A stretch of 64,000 nucleotides of DNA from assembly GCA_000380225.1 (NCBI GenBank), contig KB904821.1, positions 3,154,744 through 3,218,743 on the forward strand, written 5' to 3'. A model generated the notes under the pieces. The model saw only the letters and a list, made by a program, of their open reading frames with translations, searched no databases and was not told where the DNA came from. Below, piece by piece: positions 63,060 to 64,000 of this stretch. A program made the translations under genes and the position numbers. Position 1 is the first letter of the stretch. Each line of letters starts with the position of its first letter. Source of the stretch: a filamentous cyanobacterium ESFC-1 (GTDB lineage Bacteria > Cyanobacteriota > Cyanobacteriia > Cyanobacteriales > Spirulinaceae).

Positions 63060-64000
<941 letters not shown>

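Overview
The window is chromosomal DNA of a beta-cyanobacterium, probably filamentous. The evidence is the carboxysome cluster ccmK1-ccmK2-ccmL-ccmM-ccmN running into a Form IB rbcL, a CO2-uptake NDH-1 module (ndhF-ndhD-chp), a Psb35-like photosystem protein, CcsA, a CruP-like lycopene-cyclase paralogue, DUF1824 and KGK-domain proteins, XisH/XisI, Uma2 proteins, and dozens of GCGATCGC (HIP1) octamers. The species cannot be named from this alone. No tRNA, rRNA or CRISPR array was seen.

Layout. 1-10.6 kb: menD embedded between heptanucleotide repeat arrays, a HIT hydrolase, a PATAN response regulator, a CysQ-type phosphatase, MsrP, an MscS channel and exported small proteins. 10.8-18.3 kb: psb35-like gene, membrane and stress proteins, a GT4 glycosyltransferase facing a PRC-barrel protein across a strong terminator, and a LuxR-type response regulator. 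18.8-24.8 kb: two sensor kinases, a PotD-like binding protein and an exported protein. 24.9-36.4 kb: mnmG and ileS interleaved with accessory genes (VapBC, XisHI, Uma2, a 1111-aa type IIG restriction-modification protein, HepT/MntA). 36.4-46.3 kb: CruP, an oligopeptide-binding lipoprotein, DUF proteins, CcsA, and a KGK protein with a long DDLFG-repeat tail, bracketed by two nearly identical 257-bp elements. 46.3-48.0 kb: an AT-rich patch with three orphan genes. 48.2-57.7 kb: GlcD, a GNAT/Ser-Thr kinase pair and the NDH-1 CO2-uptake module. 58.5-64 kb: carboxysome shell and scaffold genes, then the start of rbcL at the window edge.

How the genes work together. The last 11 kb is a CO2-concentrating region. 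The NDH-1 module hydrates CO2 to bicarbonate at the thylakoid. CcmK/L form the carboxysome shell, CcmM and CcmN organise the interior, and RbcL is the cargo. GlcD handles the glycolate made by Rubisco's oxygenase side reaction. The middle third is an accessory patch of defence and toxin-antitoxin genes around housekeeping genes.

The most unusual property of the window is its density of dispersed repeats in intergenic space. There are seven-base-period arrays of several unrelated sequences, GC palindromes, and at least five longer repeat families. Many of them sit flush against start or stop codons. Two regions look like domesticated or orphan 3' ends of IS200/IS605-type tnpB genes: the 257-bp twin repeat and the leader of rbcL.
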